A DNA stretch of 64,000 nt from SB21 sp964415295. Lineage in GTDB: Bacteria; CLD3; SB21. Position 1 is the first letter of the stretch. Each line of letters starts with the position of its first letter. Below are positions 9,456 through 18,432 of the stretch, piece by piece. The position numbers were made by a program, and so were the translations under genes. The stretch is taken from NCBI GenBank assembly GCA_964415295.1, contig CAYPYN010000001.1, positions 372,001-436,000 on the forward strand, in the 5' to 3' direction. Under the pieces are notes generated by a model. That model saw only the letters and a program-made list of their open reading frames with translations, ran no database searches and was not told the origin of the DNA.

Positions 9456-12107
9456 ATGAGTAGCCTTAAGGAAAACCCCTCCATCGACAGCCACAAGATC
9501 TTTCGTTCCTTTTTTGAATACAATCCTCTCATGTGTTTTATCGTCACCTCGGAGGGTCTAGTACGGGATGTCAACATTGTTGGCGCTGAAGAACTGGAAT
9601 ATACAAAAGAGGAATTGCTTGGGAAGTCCGTTTTCGGCGTCTTCTACCCCGACGATAAAGAAATCGTCAAGCGGCTGTTGTCGGAATGCCTGAGAGAGCC
9701 CCATCGGATGCATTCATGGGAACTCAGGAAGATCAAGAAAAAGGGCGGCGTCATTTGGGTACGCGAAGCCGCGCGCGTCATCGAGGACGAGGTCGGTTCT
9801 CCGCTCGTACTTATCTCCTGCGAAAACATCACGTCTCATCGTCACGTCGAAGAAGAATTAAAGAAGAACAAAGCGGCGCTGCAAGCTGTGATCGAGAACA
9901 CCTCGGACTTTATTTGGTCCGTAGATCTTCATTTCCGCATTTTGACGATGAATTCAAGGTTTCGCGATATGTTCCAACTGGCCTACAAGACCCGGCTGGC
10001 AACCGGTCTGCATGTACTAGAGCCGGTTCCTCAGGACGTCCGGCTCGTATGGGAGAAATTCTATATCAGGGCCTTCAGAGGTGAACAATTCCGTACCGAA
10101 CAGCATTTTGATCTGCCCGGCATGGCATTGGATGTGGAGATTAATTTCAATCCCATAGTCAATGAGAGCGGTCTGGTGAGCGGCGCTTCGGTATTTGCAC
10201 GGGACATTACAGAAAGCAAGAGGAAGGAAACGGCCTTGCGGGAGATCGAAGAGCGATACCGCCAAATGTTTGATGAGAACAAAGCCGTGAAATGGCTCAT
10301 TGACCCGGAGACAGGCGCTATCGTGGACGCCAACTCCGCCGCGTCGGAATACTACGGATACCCGCTCGAAAAACTCAGGACCATGACTATCTTCGACATT
10401 AACACCTCTCCTTCTGAGAAGATCCGAAGCAAAATGGTTGATGCACAGATCAGTTTTGGAACTTATAATTTCCGTCACAGACTTGCCGACGGTGAAATCC
10501 GTGATGTGGAATTGCATACAGGTCCAATCATAGTGAAAGGCAAGAGATTGCTTTTTTCTATCATTCACGATGTGACCGAAAGGCGCCGCTCCGAACAGGC
10601 TCTCAAAGAATCTGAAGAAAAGTACCGGTCAATTTTTGAGAACATTTCCGAAGGCATCTACCAGGCGACGGAAGATGGAAGATTCATTACGATCAATCCG
10701 TCCCTTGTGAAAATGCTCGGTTATGCATCGGCCGAAGATGTGATGCGGCTCAACCTGGATCACGACATCTACGTCCATGAGGATGACCGGAAAGAACTCA
10801 ATCGAATGACCCTGGCTAAGGGAAAAAGCTCATACGTAGAAGTTAATTGGAAAAAGAAAGACGGCACCGTATTCCTTGTCCGACTCAATGATCGGGCCGT
10901 CTACGACTCCTCCGGACGGTTCCAGTATTTTGAGGTTACGGTCGAAGACGTTTCCGAGCAAAGGAAACTGGAACAACATGTGATCCAATCCCAGAAAATC
11001 GAGAGCATGGGACGTATTGCAGGAGGAGTGGCGCATGATATGAATAATATGCTGGCGGTGATACTTCCAACGGCTGAAATGCTGAAAAGCTTTCCTCAGG
11101 ATACGGAACTGGTCAAGAATTATGCGGAAGTCATATCCAGTTCCGCCCGCCGCGCGGCCGATATCGTAAAGCAACTCCTTGTGTTTTCACGCAAAGCACC
11201 GGAACGAATGTCGCCCATGGATTTGAACGCATTGATTCGCGAGACCCGTAAAATGCTCGAACACGTTATCGGAAAAGATATTAAGATACAGACCGAACTG
11301 GAGGCCGAACTGCCGTATATCGAGGCGGACGTGACGCAGATGCAGCAGATCCTGATGAACCTCAGTGTCAACGCACGAGACGCAATCGTCGGAAGCGGAA
11401 CCCTTTTGATCACGACACGACATGTCTGGCTTGACGAACGCGCATGCCGGGACAAGGAGAATCTTCAAACCGGGCATTATGTGGAACTCAAAGTGTCGGA
11501 TACCGGATCCGGTATTCCCGAGGACATATTGCCGAAGATCTTCGACGCCTTCTTTTCTACAAAGCATGCCGGACAGGGTACCGGATTGGGGCTTGCTGTG
11601 GTCAAAAGTATCGTTTTGAAACACCGCGGCGCCATTGAGGTTCACTCGACTCCCGGCAAAGGAAGCACTTTTACGGTCTTTCTTCCGGTGATGGACAGGT
11701 ATGCCGAGACTTCCCTGGCGGAATTATCCAAAGATTCCCCCAAAGGTACGGAGAGGCTCCTGATCGTGGACGACGAAGTAGAAATACTGCATGTTACCGA
11801 TAAGATCTTTTCCGACCTCGGGTATCGGGTTAAGACCGCCGAAAGCGGAACGCAAGCCGTGGAAATGTATAAAGAATCCGGATTTGATCTGGTACTTCTG
11901 GATATCCAGATGCCGGGCATCGACGGCAGGGAAACATTCAGAAGGCTTCGCGAAATCGACCCTAAAGTTAAAGTGCTCTACACAACTGGCTATGCCAAAC
12001 CGGAGGTCATTAGCGCCATCGAACAACACCGCGAAGCGGCCATCGTTCAAAAACCGTTCTCCATACAGGAATTGGCCAAGGCCATACGCGAAGCTCTGAA
12101 GTCCTGA
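9456..12107 (+). CDS. Four-PAS hybrid sensor histidine kinase with C-terminal receiver
   Basis: 883 residues, no membrane segment, so a cytoplasmic sensor. Order: four PAS/PAC units at about 13-130, 138-255, 262-380 and 387-505; HisKA with phospho-acceptor His527 in GGVAHDMNN; HATPase_c with N-box Asn635/Asn639, DTGSGIP at 682-688 and GTGLGLAVV near 708; then a receiver domain at about 767-880 with acidic Asp772/Asp773, phospho-acceptor Asp816 (LLDIQMPG), Thr844 and Lys866. The signal sensed by the PAS units is unknown. No response regulator gene is adjacent; the nearest in the window is at 57.3 kb, so output may go through the fused receiver or a distant partner. Confidence 0.96.
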   Translation: MSSLKENPSIDSHKIFRSFFEYNPLMCFIVTSEGLVRDVNIVGAEELEYTKEELLGKSVFGVFYPDDKEIVKRLLSECLREPHRMHSWELRKIKKKGGVIWVREAARVIEDEVGSPLVLISCENITSHRHVEEELKKNKAALQAVIENTSDFIWSVDLHFRILTMNSRFRDMFQLAYKTRLATGLHVLEPVPQDVRLVWEKFYIRAFRGEQFRTEQHFDLPGMALDVEINFNPIVNESGLVSGASVFARDITESKRKETALREIEERYRQMFDENKAVKWLIDPETGAIVDANSAASEYYGYPLEKLRTMTIFDINTSPSEKIRSKMVDAQISFGTYNFRHRLADGEIRDVELHTGPIIVKGKRLLFSIIHDVTERRRSEQALKESEEKYRSIFENISEGIYQATEDGRFITINPSLVKMLGYASAEDVMRLNLDHDIYVHEDDRKELNRMTLAKGKSSYVEVNWKKKDGTVFLVRLNDRAVYDSSGRFQYFEVTVEDVSEQRKLEQHVIQSQKIESMGRIAGGVAHDMNNMLAVILPTAEMLKSFPQDTELVKNYAEVISSSARRAADIVKQLLVFSRKAPERMSPMDLNALIRETRKMLEHVIGKDIKIQTELEAELPYIEADVTQMQQILMNLSVNARDAIVGSGTLLITTRHVWLDERACRDKENLQTGHYVELKVSDTGSGIPEDILPKIFDAFFSTKHAGQGTGLGLAVVKSIVLKHRGAIEVHSTPGKGSTFTVFLPVMDRYAETSLAELSKDSPKGTERLLIVDDEVEILHVTDKIFSDLGYRVKTAESGTQAVEMYKESGFDLVLLDIQMPGIDGRETFRRLREIDPKVKVLYTTGYAKPEVISAIEQHREAAIVQKPFSIQELAKAIREALKS

Positions 12108-12128
12108 ATTTCCCTCTGATCTTTTTGA

Positions 12129-12773
12129 CTACTTTTTCAGTAATTTGAACGCATGCATCCAGGAATTGCCCGTAAATCCGGGTATACACCACAAGATACA
12201 TAAAGGTTCGATCGCTCGGGCCGCTTCAGCTTTGCCCATGTCCGCCCATTCCCAACCGAATTGTTTCAAGACGTTTTTGACCTGATCTTTTGCGGTATCG
12301 TTGTTGCCGCAGATGAACATGGTCGGATCGCCTTCGGCCATTTTGGGATTGACCATCAGGGAGTTGCCGACGCAACTGAAGGCTTTGACAAAATGGGCTT
12401 CCGGCACCGCCGTCTGCAGGCGCTCCATCAGAGAATCGTTGGGGCCGGTAAAGAATTTAAGGACGCCGTTCACCGGCGGCTCTTCAGCTATGGGATTGGT
12501 GACATCGATAACGGTTTTCCCTTTCAGGGCATTTTTGTCGATACCTTGCATCAATGGAACGGCCGCGGAACCTTTCGAAGACAACACCAGCAGTTCTCCG
12601 TATTGTGCGGTCTCCTGAAAACTCCCCACAGACGCTTGCGCGCCGGCCTTGGTCTTCCAATCGTTCAACTTGGACTTGTCGCGCGTGCCAAGCATTACCG
12701 AATGGCCATGCTTTATGAAACCGCTCCCCAAGACTTGGGCAACCTGTCCTGAACCCAGAATACCGATCTTCAT
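12129..12773 (-). CDS. NAD(P)-binding F420-dependent-reductase-like oxidoreductase
   Basis: 214 residues with an N-terminal Rossmann motif GILGSGQVAQVLGSGF and TRD after the second strand, which favours NADP. Segments VLSSKG, VIDVTNPI and KAFSCVGN match the NADPH-dependent F420 reductase-like family (Pfam F420_oxidored). There is no sign of coenzyme F420 synthesis in the window, so the physiological partner is unclear. An AAAGGA ribosome binding site precedes the ATG. It lies 64 bp downstream of the ABC exporter gene start region on the same strand but with its own leader. Confidence 0.88.
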   Translation of the reverse strand: MKIGILGSGQVAQVLGSGFIKHGHSVMLGTRDKSKLNDWKTKAGAQASVGSFQETAQYGELLVLSSKGSAAVPLMQGIDKNALKGKTVIDVTNPIAEEPPVNGVLKFFTGPNDSLMERLQTAVPEAHFVKAFSCVGNSLMVNPKMAEGDPTMFICGNNDTAKDQVKNVLKQFGWEWADMGKAEAARAIEPLCILWCIPGFTGNSWMHAFKLLKK

Positions 12774-12837
12774 ATAATTCCTTTCTGAAATAGATTTTGT
12801 CAGTTAGTGACAATCAAAGATTAATTGGTCTAATGTC

Positions 12838-14631
12838 TCAATTATTTGCTGCAGCAACCGTATTCAGAAGAGCGCTCAATTCAAGATCGTTTTTTCTCTC
12901 CCCGATCTGCTGTCTCCACATGGCGTAATACAGACCCTTTTGCTCCAATAATTCCTGATGCTTTCCTTCTTCAGCCACCTTCCCTTTTTCGAGTACAAAT
13001 ATCCTGTCGGCGTGCATGACCGTGGATAGACGATGCGCGATCAATATCGTGATGTGGTTCTTCGTTTCGGAGACGTTGCGTATAGTGTCGCTGATTTCTT
13101 CTTCCGTCAGAGAATCAAGGCTCGACGTGGCCTCATCAAATACCAGCAGATGCGGATGTCTCAAAAGAGCGCGGGCGATCGAAAGGCGCTGCTTCTCGCC
13201 GCCGGAAACCTTCACGCCGCCTTCGCCGATGAGCGTATCCAACCCTTTGTCCGCCCGTGCCAGCAGGCTCTGGCACGCTGCCTTGCTCAGCACATTCATA
13301 CAGTCGGCATCGGTCGCTTTCGGATTCACGAAAAGAAGGTTTTCCCTGATCGTACCGGCAAAGAGTTGTGTATCCTGCGTAACAAATCCAATTTGTTCAC
13401 GCAATTGGTCCAGATCGACCTGATCGCCGGAAACACCGTTGTACAAGATTTTCCCGGTCAACGGACGGTACAAGCCAACCAATAACTTGATGAGAGAAGT
13501 CTTCCCTGCTCCCGACGGACCAACGAATGCGATGGTTTCACCGACTTTTACATTAAATGAAATACCATTGAGCGCGTTGGTTATAGCGGATTGGTGCTTG
13601 AATGTGACATTATCAAATTCGAGCGACGAGATCTCTTTGATGATCACAGGGTTGGCCGGTTTCATCTCTTTCGGGGTATTGAGAATATCCTCGAAATTCT
13701 TCAAAGACACCTCCGCCTCACGGTATATATTGATGACATTGCCGAGTTCCTGCAATGGCCCGAATATGAAGAACGAATAGATGAACAGCGAGAAGAACTC
13801 TCCGAAAGTGATGGATTTGGCGTAAATCAGATAGAGCATGATGAATAAGATCGAAGTCCGCAGGAAATTGACCGTCGTACCCTGTATGAAACTCAGGCTA
13901 CGGATGTAACGAACTTTTTTGAGTTCCAGCTTCAATATCTTCTGTGTGGTCACATTGAGTCGCGTGATCTCCTGTTGGGCGAGACCGAGGCTTTTTACCA
14001 ATTCGATATTGCGTAGGGATTCGGTCGTAGAGCCGGCGAGCGCCGTCGTTTCAGCTACGATCACTTTTTGGATCTTTTTGATTTTTTTGCTGAGCGTGGA
14101 ACTCATGATCCCTATCAGCGGAACGGTAGCAAAGTAGATCGGGGCGATGACCCAGTGTACGCTGATCGCATAGACGGTTACGAAAATGATGCCGATAAAA
14201 GTGGTAAATAGAATATTGATAAAAGCCGAAATGAGGCGCTCAACATCGGTACGGACCTTCTGGAGTTTGCCGAGGGTTTCTCCGCTGCGCTGATCCTCAA
14301 AGACGCTGTACGGCAATTCCAGCGAATGTTTGAGTCCGTCGGAATAGATCTGCGCTCCGAGTTTCTGCGTGATGGTATTTAGATAATAATCCTGAAAATT
14401 CTTCGCCACTCGCGAGACAAAGGCCACGCCGACGGCCGCCGCCAAAAGAAGCCCGACACCTTTGAAGAATTCTTCCTGAGTATAGTCCTGATAATGCGTA
14501 GCGTAATTGTCAATGACCATGCGGAATATCCAGGGATCGAGGAGCGAGAAGATCTGGTTGACAGCCGCCAGAAAAAGAGCCAGGACCACAAGTTGCCAAT
14601 ATTGTTTAAGGTACGATAATAGCAGTTTCAT
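12838..14631 (-). CDS. ABC exporter, fused permease and ATPase (MsbA/LmrA type)
   Basis: 597 residues: a six-helix type-1 exporter membrane domain (about 10-320) followed by the nucleotide-binding domain (about 335-575). Walker A GPSGAGKT with Lys377, Q-loop near 419, signature VSGGEKQ at 475-481, Walker B LLVFDEAT with Glu500, and H-loop IAHRLST are intact, so it should be an active half-transporter working as a homodimer. Its ATG overlaps the stop of the DUF2798 gene by four bases (ATGA), which indicates translational coupling. The divergent HxlR regulator suggests inducible export of a toxic or signalling compound; the substrate is unknown. Confidence 0.95.
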   Translation of the reverse strand: MKLLLSYLKQYWQLVVLALFLAAVNQIFSLLDPWIFRMVIDNYATHYQDYTQEEFFKGVGLLLAAAVGVAFVSRVAKNFQDYYLNTITQKLGAQIYSDGLKHSLELPYSVFEDQRSGETLGKLQKVRTDVERLISAFINILFTTFIGIIFVTVYAISVHWVIAPIYFATVPLIGIMSSTLSKKIKKIQKVIVAETTALAGSTTESLRNIELVKSLGLAQQEITRLNVTTQKILKLELKKVRYIRSLSFIQGTTVNFLRTSILFIMLYLIYAKSITFGEFFSLFIYSFFIFGPLQELGNVINIYREAEVSLKNFEDILNTPKEMKPANPVIIKEISSLEFDNVTFKHQSAITNALNGISFNVKVGETIAFVGPSGAGKTSLIKLLVGLYRPLTGKILYNGVSGDQVDLDQLREQIGFVTQDTQLFAGTIRENLLFVNPKATDADCMNVLSKAACQSLLARADKGLDTLIGEGGVKVSGGEKQRLSIARALLRHPHLLVFDEATSSLDSLTEEEISDTIRNVSETKNHITILIAHRLSTVMHADRIFVLEKGKVAEEGKHQELLEQKGLYYAMWRQQIGERKNDLELSALLNTVAAANN

Positions 14632-14861
14632 GCCGTTTCATCCGTTAGTTTGGAAATGATCTTTCGAACGATGGGTACGATCAGATAAGCCGTAGGAAAA
14701 GCGATCGCAAAAGAGAATGTCCAATTCGAGGCCCAGTTCTTCAAAAAAGCATTGTTTAGTCCGAAAAACCGAGCTGTCATCACTGCCGACATGACCATAC
14801 TCAACATCAGAGCCATCAGAGCTACAAATAGAATACCGGAGAATTTCTTTTCGATCTTCAA
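14628..14861 (-). CDS. Small DUF2798 membrane protein
   Basis: 77 residues with two hydrophobic segments (FVALMALMLSMVMSAVMTA and a second from about 46), a pattern matching DUF2798, a family of short inner-membrane proteins of unknown function. Its stop overlaps the ABC exporter ATG by four bases, and the isomerase-like gene lies 12 bp upstream, so the three form one operon. It may be an accessory to the exporter. Confidence 0.8.
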   Translation of the reverse strand: MKIEKKFSGILFVALMALMLSMVMSAVMTARFFGLNNAFLKNWASNWTFSFAIAFPTAYLIVPIVRKIISKLTDETA

Positions 14862-14873
14862 ATGCGAAGCCCT

Positions 14874-15215
14874 CTAATTCCACGAAAGATAACTCAATTT
14901 GCTGAAAGCGTTGTCATTAAAAGCCAATTCATAGACATCAAACCGCATCCAGCCGATCAATGGGAATTCGGATAGCGTGTCAAAAACTTCGGATTCCGTT
15001 TCCGCCCTGATCACGGCCCATAATTTGGAGCGATCCAGAGAAAGAGAATAAGCTAAGACGACTTTTTCTTCCATGAGGCGGTTGACCGTCGCTCTCTGTT
15101 TGGGAATAAGCGAGATAAACTCTTCAGTAATGACACCGGGAAGGGTGATGTCCACCATATAGTTCTTAAAATTCCTTCGCTGAGGATTTTTTCGTATGCG
15201 GCCTGAATTTTTCAT
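14874..15215 (-). CDS. Muconolactone isomerase-like (ferredoxin-fold) protein
   Basis: 113 residues. From the YMVDITLPG segment on it resembles the muconolactone delta-isomerase/YciI-like alpha-beta barrel family: a strand, a helix with Arg/Glu residues, LDRSKLWAVIRAE, then SEVFDTLSEFPLIGW. Family members bind small aromatic or lactone compounds. The first ~20 residues are basic and poorly conserved-looking, and there is no strong ribosome binding site, so the start could lie further in. First gene of the operon divergent from hxlR. Catalytic activity is not proven by sequence. Confidence 0.72.
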   Translation of the reverse strand: MKNSGRIRKNPQRRNFKNYMVDITLPGVITEEFISLIPKQRATVNRLMEEKVVLAYSLSLDRSKLWAVIRAETESEVFDTLSEFPLIGWMRFDVYELAFNDNAFSKLSYLSWN

Positions 15216-15227
15216 ATGAGTATTGCC

Positions 15228-15282
15228 AATCTAAACTATACATACTATATTGTCAAGTAAGCACAAAAATGTAATATAGTAT
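15228..15282. promoter_or_regulatory. Divergent promoter region with 10-bp inverted repeat, candidate HxlR operator
   Basis: ATACTATATT at 15242-15251 is repeated inverted at 15273-15282 with a 21-bp spacer (31 bp centre to centre, about three helical turns). On the minus strand TTGACA (15251-15256), a 17-bp spacer and TAGATT (15228-15233) form a sigma70-like promoter for the exporter operon; on the plus strand TTGTCA (15250-15255), 16 bp and TAATAT (15272-15277) could serve hxlR. The arms overlap both sets of elements, as expected for a repressor controlling both directions. Binding by HxlR is inferred. Confidence 0.6.
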
Positions 15283-15310
15283 CCAAAATGATACCATTAA
15301 GGGACCAGAC

Positions 15311-15673
15311 ATGAAAGAAAAACGCCATTTTTGTCCGATTACGGGCACGCTAAATGTTATTGGAGGTCGCTGGAAAGTTCTGATATTATATAACTTACAG
15401 AGCAAGACCGTTCGTTTTGGGGAACTCAAGAGGTCCATACCCGGCATCACGCAGAAAATGCTGACCCAACAATTACGTGAACTGGAGCAAGACGGTATCG
15501 TCTTCCGCAAAGTCTATCCGGAAGTTCCCCCAAAGGTTGAATACTCATTGACAGAATTCGGCGAAACGTTGAAGCCAGTCATGGATGTCATGTGCCGATG
15601 GGGCTCTTCACACCGGAAGCACATCGAAAACCTGATGAAGCAGCAAATCGAAAAGGAATTACGAGCCGCGTGA
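15311..15673 (+). CDS. HxlR-family winged-helix transcriptional regulator
   Basis: 120 residues with the family pattern: CPITGTLNVIGGRWKVLILYNL, then FGELKRSIPGITQKMLTQQLRELEQDGI (recognition helix and wing) and VEYSLTEFGETL. An N-terminal cysteine (in HFCPI) is at the position that is redox- or aldehyde-reactive in several HxlR proteins. It is divergent from the isomerase-like/DUF2798/ABC exporter operon across a 95-bp gap that contains an inverted repeat, so it most likely controls that operon and itself. Confidence 0.93.
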   Translation: MKEKRHFCPITGTLNVIGGRWKVLILYNLQSKTVRFGELKRSIPGITQKMLTQQLRELEQDGIVFRKVYPEVPPKVEYSLTEFGETLKPVMDVMCRWGSSHRKHIENLMKQQIEKELRAA

Positions 15674-15705
15674 CCCTGTACAGCATTCCTTCGTACTGGA
15701 AGCGA

Positions 15706-16056
15706 TCATAGCAGAACAAGGATCAGCACCTCCGGTCTGTTGGTCATGATGAATTTTATCTTGTTAACAGGGAATTCGATAAAGTATGGTTTGTCCTTGA
15801 GTATTTTCCTGATATAAATGATCATACCGGCATCTTTGTCGGCATTGACGGCAAATTCAATCACATCTTTTCCGTCGTATAAGAACATGGATTCCCGCTG
15901 TTCGACCTGAAGCGTTGCGTACGACACGCCGCGATAGATGAATTTTCCATTCTCAAATCTGATATCACCGAAATCACCGGCATAGTTGAGCCCGGCGAAT
16001 CCCATCAACATGGTGAGGACAAGGACGGTTTGTGTAGCGCCTTTTACTCTTGACAT
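15706..16056 (-). CDS. Secreted protein of unknown function
   Basis: 116 residues beginning with a signal peptide (VLVLTMLMGFAGLNYAG). The mature part is rich in beta-strands (FENGKFIYRGVSYATLQV, SMFLYDGKDVIEFAV, AGMIIYIRKILK) and ends in a hydrophobic LILVLL. An AAAGGAGTG ribosome binding site precedes the ATG. I do not recognise the family. It is monocistronic as far as can be seen. Confidence 0.7.
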   Translation of the reverse strand: MSRVKGATQTVLVLTMLMGFAGLNYAGDFGDIRFENGKFIYRGVSYATLQVEQRESMFLYDGKDVIEFAVNADKDAGMIIYIRKILKDKPYFIEFPVNKIKFIMTNRPEVLILVLL

Positions 16057-16119
16057 AATACACTCCTTTCATTGGCAATGAATAATTCAATACAAGAATG
16101 GATGGATACGGTGTGTCGG

Positions 16120-16503
16120 CTATGAACTCTTGATCATCTTGACGGTCTTATAATTGTCCGCATACACCCGCCATTCCGCCACCAGGTCGTCCCGGATCAC
16201 GGCTTTCCATGCGGCCGGTACTTCCCAGAAGTGATCCTTGTACATGTGACCGCTGGGAGAATAAGTGGCGCTTGCTTTCCCGAAAACGGCCGCGCTCATA
16301 CCGCTGTGTAATATCTCATCCACGGTGACTTTGTAATCCGGAAAGAGCTTGAAATATCCGGCCCAGGCGCGGTGCATTTCATCCCGACCATGAATCGTAC
16401 TTCCGATGGAATCTACAAAGAGATGATCCTGGGTCATCAGCGCACATAAACCGTCCACATCGTGCGCGTTGATCCGTTCGATAAATTGGTAAATCAGATC
16501 CAT
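16120..16503 (-). CDS. SnoaL/NTF2-like protein
   Basis: 127 residues with the NTF2-like pattern: an N-terminal helix (DLIYQFIERINAHDVDGLCALM), HLFVDSIG, then HGRDEMHRAWAGYFKLFPDYKVTVDEIL and a strand with W. The family covers polyketide cyclases and ester/steroid-binding proteins. The open frame begins at 16581, but GGAGGG at 16513-16518 lies nine bases before the ATG at 16503, and conserved sequence starts there, so I take 16503 as start. The substrate is unknown. Confidence 0.82.
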   Translation of the reverse strand: MDLIYQFIERINAHDVDGLCALMTQDHLFVDSIGSTIHGRDEMHRAWAGYFKLFPDYKVTVDEILHSGMSAAVFGKASATYSPSGHMYKDHFWEVPAAWKAVIRDDLVAEWRVYADNYKTVKMIKSS

Positions 16504-16671
16504 GGCTGCTTTCCCTCCGTCTGGCTTGATTAGGCAGGAAGATTGGTGGCTTAATCTGGTCAAAAAAATACAGAATTTCAAGGTTCATTATGCGCTGGAG
16601 CGGGTATAAATCAGTTGCACCTGTGGCAAAAAAATCTTATGTTGCATGGCTTTTAACGTTATTACTACGAG

Positions 16672-17451
16672 ATGGAAGAGAAATTACAACCCGAATCTGA
16701 AAAAGATGCCAAACCTTCCGGGATGGGATGGCTGCGCAGCAATGGGCTCATTATCGGCCTGGTGCTCATATCGCTTTTTCTGAACCTGATACCCGGCCTG
16801 CGGATGGTGTTGCTGCCGTTTGAGTTTTTCACAACGTTCATTCACGAAGGAGGCCACGCCATCGCGAGCCTGATCATGGGAGAAGAGGTTCACCGTATCG
16901 TGATCAACCCGGATACCAGCGGTTATATGCAGCATACCTTGACGGGTGGGAGGTTTGCGCAGGGATTTATCGGCAGCGCCGGATACATTGGTGCGGCGCT
17001 CTTTGGCGGCGCATTGATCGTTCTGAGCGCATATGAGAAATTATCCAAGGTCATCCTCGGCCTGTTGGGAATCATCTTCCTCGTCGCCATCGTGTTGTAT
17101 GTTCGGGACCTGTTTACGCTGGCCGTTTGCGGTTTCCTGTCCGCCGTACTGCTTCTGATCGCATGGAAAGGCGGAACGTGGCTTAATTTTTTTGCGATCA
17201 ACTTTCTTGCTGTGCAGTGTTCACTTAATTCTTTCGGCGACGTCATGACACTGATGAAACTCTCAATGGGTGTTCCGAAAAGCGTTTACAGTACGGGATT
17301 GTCCGATGCCGAAGCCATGTCTCAGATATTTTTTCTTCCCGCTATCTTCTGGTCTGTTCTGTGGATCGCCATTTCCGTGGTAATATTTTACAAAGCCCTG
17401 CAGATCAGCGGGCGTATCCGCGGCCGCACGCAGGTGCCGGCATCCAAGTAA
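16672..17451 (+). CDS. M50-type membrane metalloprotease-like protein
   Basis: 259 residues, polytopic, with a short cytoplasmic N-terminus. His58-Glu59-Gly-Gly-His62 (FIHEGGHAIASLIMG) is the HExxH zinc motif of the M50B-like site-2 protease superfamily. About six hydrophobic segments follow. I do not see the second metal motif (NxxPxxxxDG) of classical S2P proteases, so this belongs to the shorter M50B-like branch whose proteolytic activity is unproven. The amidotransferase gene begins 10 bp after the stop, suggesting an operon. Confidence 0.8.
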   Translation: MEEKLQPESEKDAKPSGMGWLRSNGLIIGLVLISLFLNLIPGLRMVLLPFEFFTTFIHEGGHAIASLIMGEEVHRIVINPDTSGYMQHTLTGGRFAQGFIGSAGYIGAALFGGALIVLSAYEKLSKVILGLLGIIFLVAIVLYVRDLFTLAVCGFLSAVLLLIAWKGGTWLNFFAINFLAVQCSLNSFGDVMTLMKLSMGVPKSVYSTGLSDAEAMSQIFFLPAIFWSVLWIAISVVIFYKALQISGRIRGRTQVPASK

Positions 17452-17461
17452 GGGAGACGAC

Positions 17462-18418
17462 TTGTACAGTTACCAACGCAGTCTTAATCAGGAAAACATT
17501 CTGGACTGGTTACCGCAGATCGCCGTCAAGGTAGCGGTGCTGGATATGAATAACGGCGCGCGTAATATCGGCGTTCGCAATATCAAACGGATTGTCGAAC
17601 AATTCGGTCGAAAAGTCCGTGCGGCGCATATGCAGGTGGATTTTGAAGTCCATCATTTTCACGTGCGAGACCGCAACGAGGTTCCCGATACTTCTTTCGA
17701 TATCTACCTTTGCAGCGGAGGACCCGGAAGCCCGTTGGACGACCATGGCATGGAGTTCGAAGTCCGGTTTTTTGATCTGTTGGATCAATTGATCGATCAC
17801 AATGCCGGCAAGGATAACAAGAAGTTCGTTTTCGGTATATGTCATTCGTTTCAGATGATGGTAAAAAAATTTGCCGTTGCCGAATTGACCAAACGTGAGA
17901 GACGCCATATCGGCGTAGTCCCGATCATAAAAACGCCGGACGGGGAACACGATTTGTTATTTGAAGGTCTTCAGGATAAATTTTACGCCTTTGATAACCG
18001 GGATTGGCAGGCCGTTCATCCTGATCTTGACAAACTCAAACAGTTAGGTGCGACGATACTTTCCTATGAATGCAACGGAAACGACCGTGGCGATGCCGTC
18101 ACGGCCATACGCTATACTCCGGAAATCGAAACGGTACAGTTCCATCCCGAGGCCGAAAAACACGGCATCCTGATGCGGCTTTCCGATCCCAATGAAAGAA
18201 AAGAGATTGTCGAAATGTTGGGCGATGCTAAATTTGATGAACTTATTCAATCGCTCAACAATCCTGAAAAACTGATGAAAACCTATAAGAACGTTTTGCC
18301 CGGATTCTTGCGGCGGGCCTATAACCAACTTATGCGGTACTACGAGATGCCTCAACTGGAAAGATTTGAAGACTCGTCTACGCCTGCACCGCTCAACTTT
18401 TCTGATTTTCATAATTGA
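17462..18418 (+). CDS. Class I glutamine amidotransferase-like protein with helical C-terminus
   Basis: 318 residues. Residues about 22-235 form a class I glutaminase domain: oxyanion segment SGGPGSP at 85-91, nucleophile Cys127 in FGICHS, and His228/Glu230 in QFHPEAE, giving a complete triad. A helical extension of about 80 residues ends with a Pro-rich tail. No ammonia-accepting synthase is adjacent, so the acceptor is unknown. Start is TTG at 17462, supported by AGGGAG at 17451-17456; the frame fits the upstream gene without overlap. GMP synthase or CarA roles are excluded because CarA is elsewhere and no synthase domain is fused. Confidence 0.82.
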   Translation: MYSYQRSLNQENILDWLPQIAVKVAVLDMNNGARNIGVRNIKRIVEQFGRKVRAAHMQVDFEVHHFHVRDRNEVPDTSFDIYLCSGGPGSPLDDHGMEFEVRFFDLLDQLIDHNAGKDNKKFVFGICHSFQMMVKKFAVAELTKRERRHIGVVPIIKTPDGEHDLLFEGLQDKFYAFDNRDWQAVHPDLDKLKQLGATILSYECNGNDRGDAVTAIRYTPEIETVQFHPEAEKHGILMRLSDPNERKEIVEMLGDAKFDELIQSLNNPEKLMKTYKNVLPGFLRRAYNQLMRYYEMPQLERFEDSSTPAPLNFSDFHN

Positions 18419-18432
18419 TCGGAGGAATAACC

